Shown one piece after another: positions 63,056 to 64,000 of a stretch of 64,000 nucleotides of DNA. Position 1 is the first letter of the stretch. Each line of letters begins with the position of its first letter. Origin of the DNA: Jiella pacifica (GTDB lineage Bacteria > Pseudomonadota > Alphaproteobacteria > Rhizobiales > Rhizobiaceae); NCBI RefSeq assembly GCF_010500815.1, contig NZ_JAAAMG010000005.1, positions 216,420 through 280,419 on the forward strand, read 5' to 3'. The position numbers were made by a program, and so were the translations under genes. The notes below the pieces were generated by a model, which saw only the letters and a program-made list of their open reading frames with translations, did not search any database and was not told the DNA's origin.

Positions 63056-63454
63056 ATGGACATCAAACGTTGCGGATCGGTCGCCTCGCGGCGGCCACCG
63101 GCCGCCCACTTCACCGGGGCAGTCTGGCAGGACCCGATCATCGAAGCGCAGGAGCCGGCGCGGCTGCGCTCGGCCGTGGTGCGCTTCGACCCGGGCGCCC
63201 GGACGAACTGGCACACGCACCCGCTGGGCCAGACCCTCTACGTCGTTTCGGGCTCCGGTCTCGCCCGGACGAAGGGAGGACCGGTCCAGGTCATTCGTGC
63301 CGGCGACGTCGTCTGGATCCCGCCGGGAGAAAAGCACTGGCATGGCGCCGGGCCCGACACGGCCATGACGCACATCGCCATGCAGGAGGCCCTGGACGGC
63401 TCGCACGTCGAATGGATGGAGCCGGTCACCGACGACGAATACGCGGCGACCTGA
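63056..63454 (+). CDS. Cupin of the GnHNL type (Mn-dependent hydroxynitrile-lyase-like)
   Basis: A 132-residue single-domain cupin. The metal site is GARTNWHTHPLGQTLYVVSG (His53, His55, Gln59) with His94 in PPGEKHWHGAGPD. These are the same residues at the same numbers as in the Granulicella hydroxynitrile lyase GnHNL, and AMTHIAMQEALDG and WMEPVTDDEY also match. Cleavage of a cyanohydrin is therefore chemically possible. In this catabolic operon a related retro-aldol or tautomerase reaction on an oxo acid is at least as likely. It is the last gene of the operon. Confidence 0.8.
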   Translation: MDIKRCGSVASRRPPAAHFTGAVWQDPIIEAQEPARLRSAVVRFDPGARTNWHTHPLGQTLYVVSGSGLARTKGGPVQVIRAGDVVWIPPGEKHWHGAGPDTAMTHIAMQEALDGSHVEWMEPVTDDEYAAT

Positions 63455-63879
63455 ACGACGCCGTCGCCGGGCCGGATCCGATTCTACCCTCGAAGAGCGC
63501 CCCTCTCTCGTCGAGCGGCACAGCGGAAAAGCTGCTGGCGTTCGACGGCGCCTTCAACGCCGCCATCCTGACCATGGCTGGCTGCCCGGCACCTTGAGCC
63601 GTTGGTGGCGGGTGGCGCCGCGCACGCATGCCTCGGAGAAGACGCGGAAGCCGGTGTTGCCGGCGGCGCCCTCAACACCACTCCCGAGCGTGGCCCCTGG
63701 GGGCCGGACATGGCTCCGGCCGCCTTCGCATCGGACGCGCCTTGCCGGCGCCGCCCCGTCGATCGCAGCCGGCACATCCGCAAGCGTCGAGGCGAAAGCC
63801 GCGCATGAGCGTCCGGTAAGAAGTCTGAATCGCATAGTTTCGTATGGAAGCGTATTCTGATTTCCTGGAGCGTGGGAGG
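63455..63879. other. Stretch between the cupin gene and the transposase
   Basis: No gene that I can support. Open frames on both strands have skewed Arg/Pro/Ala composition and no known motif. From about 63815 the DNA turns AT-richer up to the transposase start and is probably the left end of the IS630-type element, so the insertion point lies within this stretch. The terminal repeat cannot be confirmed because the right end is outside. Confidence 0.35.
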
Positions 63880-63888
63880 ATGCGCACC

Positions 63889-64000
63889 ATGGGAAAACCG
63901 GTTTCATCGGACTTGCGGCTTAGGATCGTTCGCGATGTTGCAGCCGGCCAGACGCGGCGTGGGGCGGCGGCCCGGTTTGAGGTGTCCCCCTCGACGGCGG
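63889..64000 (+). mobile_element. IS630-type transposase gene, 5' part (continues beyond window)
   Basis: The frame MGKPVSSDLRLRIVRDVAAG, then RRGAAARFEVSPSTA, is the N-terminal helix-turn-helix of IS630/Tc1-like transposases of rhizobia. GGGAGG lies upstream; the ATG at 63880 is an alternative start. Only 37 codons are inside the window, so integrity cannot be judged. Confidence 0.75.

Overview
The window is about 64 kb of GC-rich DNA (codons end mostly in G or C). It looks like an alphaproteobacterial, probably Hyphomicrobiales (rhizobia/Aurantimonas-type), chromosome or large replicon: many ABC and tripartite tricarboxylate (TTT) importers, GntR/FCD and IclR regulators, BadF-type sugar kinase and RHH_4-type small proteins. 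The taxon is inference from gene content; no rRNA or other marker gene is present.

Layout. 0-2.4 kb: C-terminal end of a type VI secretion gene (tagH), a tRNA-Gln(UUG) with a dead phage integrase just beyond its 3' end, and a 43-codon membrane peptide. 2.4-9.2 kb: an AdeRS-like two-component pair divergent from an RND efflux pair (periplasmic adaptor plus inner-membrane pump, no outer-membrane channel), then a GNAT acetyltransferase. 9.25-9.55 kb: remnants of two different insertion sequences. 9.6-18.5 kb: a D-3-hydroxyaspartate/D-threonine aldolase-family enzyme, a frameshifted ROK regulator, and an ABC sugar importer with BadF-type kinase and SIS isomerase/deaminase, probably for an amino sugar. 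18.5-20.4 kb: a gene graveyard with remnants of an SMP-30 lactonase, a class II HMG-CoA reductase and a MocR-type aminotransferase.

20.4-31.3 kb (minus): a tightly coupled ten-gene catabolic operon (CoA-transferase A and B, CaiB-type CoA-transferase, 2-hydroxyacid dehydrogenase, class II aldolase, FGGY kinase, TPP enzyme, BisC/DorA-type molybdoenzyme, AhpD-like protein, rhodanese). It diverges from a polyamine/opine-type ABC importer (31.6-35.7 kb, with both permease domains fused), followed by an IclR regulator and an aldehyde dehydrogenase. Two near-identical 17-bp palindromes sit in the divergent promoter region. This is the best candidate for an undescribed pathway.

38.2-41.6 kb: AcuI-like reductase, GntR regulator and GlcD-type flavoenzyme. 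41.9-50.7 kb (minus): an IclR-led operon that imports an acid (TctCBA), activates it with an AMP-forming CoA ligase and probably cleaves it with a citrate-synthase-fold lyase whose catalytic residues look altered; two SDRs and a quinone-oxidoreductase-like protein complete it. 51.0-53.6 kb (minus): GMC oxidoreductase with its Tat-exported small subunit and a VOC enzyme. 53.9-55.6 kb: RHH protein, back-to-back remnants of a Fis-type activator and an amidohydrolase, and a GntR regulator. 55.8-63.5 kb (plus): an IPMDH/tartrate-dehydrogenase-like enzyme, TctC-A-B, LDH2-type dehydrogenase, RraA-type aldolase, DapA-type lyase and a cupin of the GnHNL type. The window ends in the 5' part of an IS630-type transposase gene.

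Together this is a catabolic island: four separate solute importers, each tied to its own regulator and a short degradation pathway, bordered and interrupted by a tRNA integration scar, IS remnants and decayed genes. All four solute-binding-protein genes are followed by a perfect GC hairpin without a T tract.
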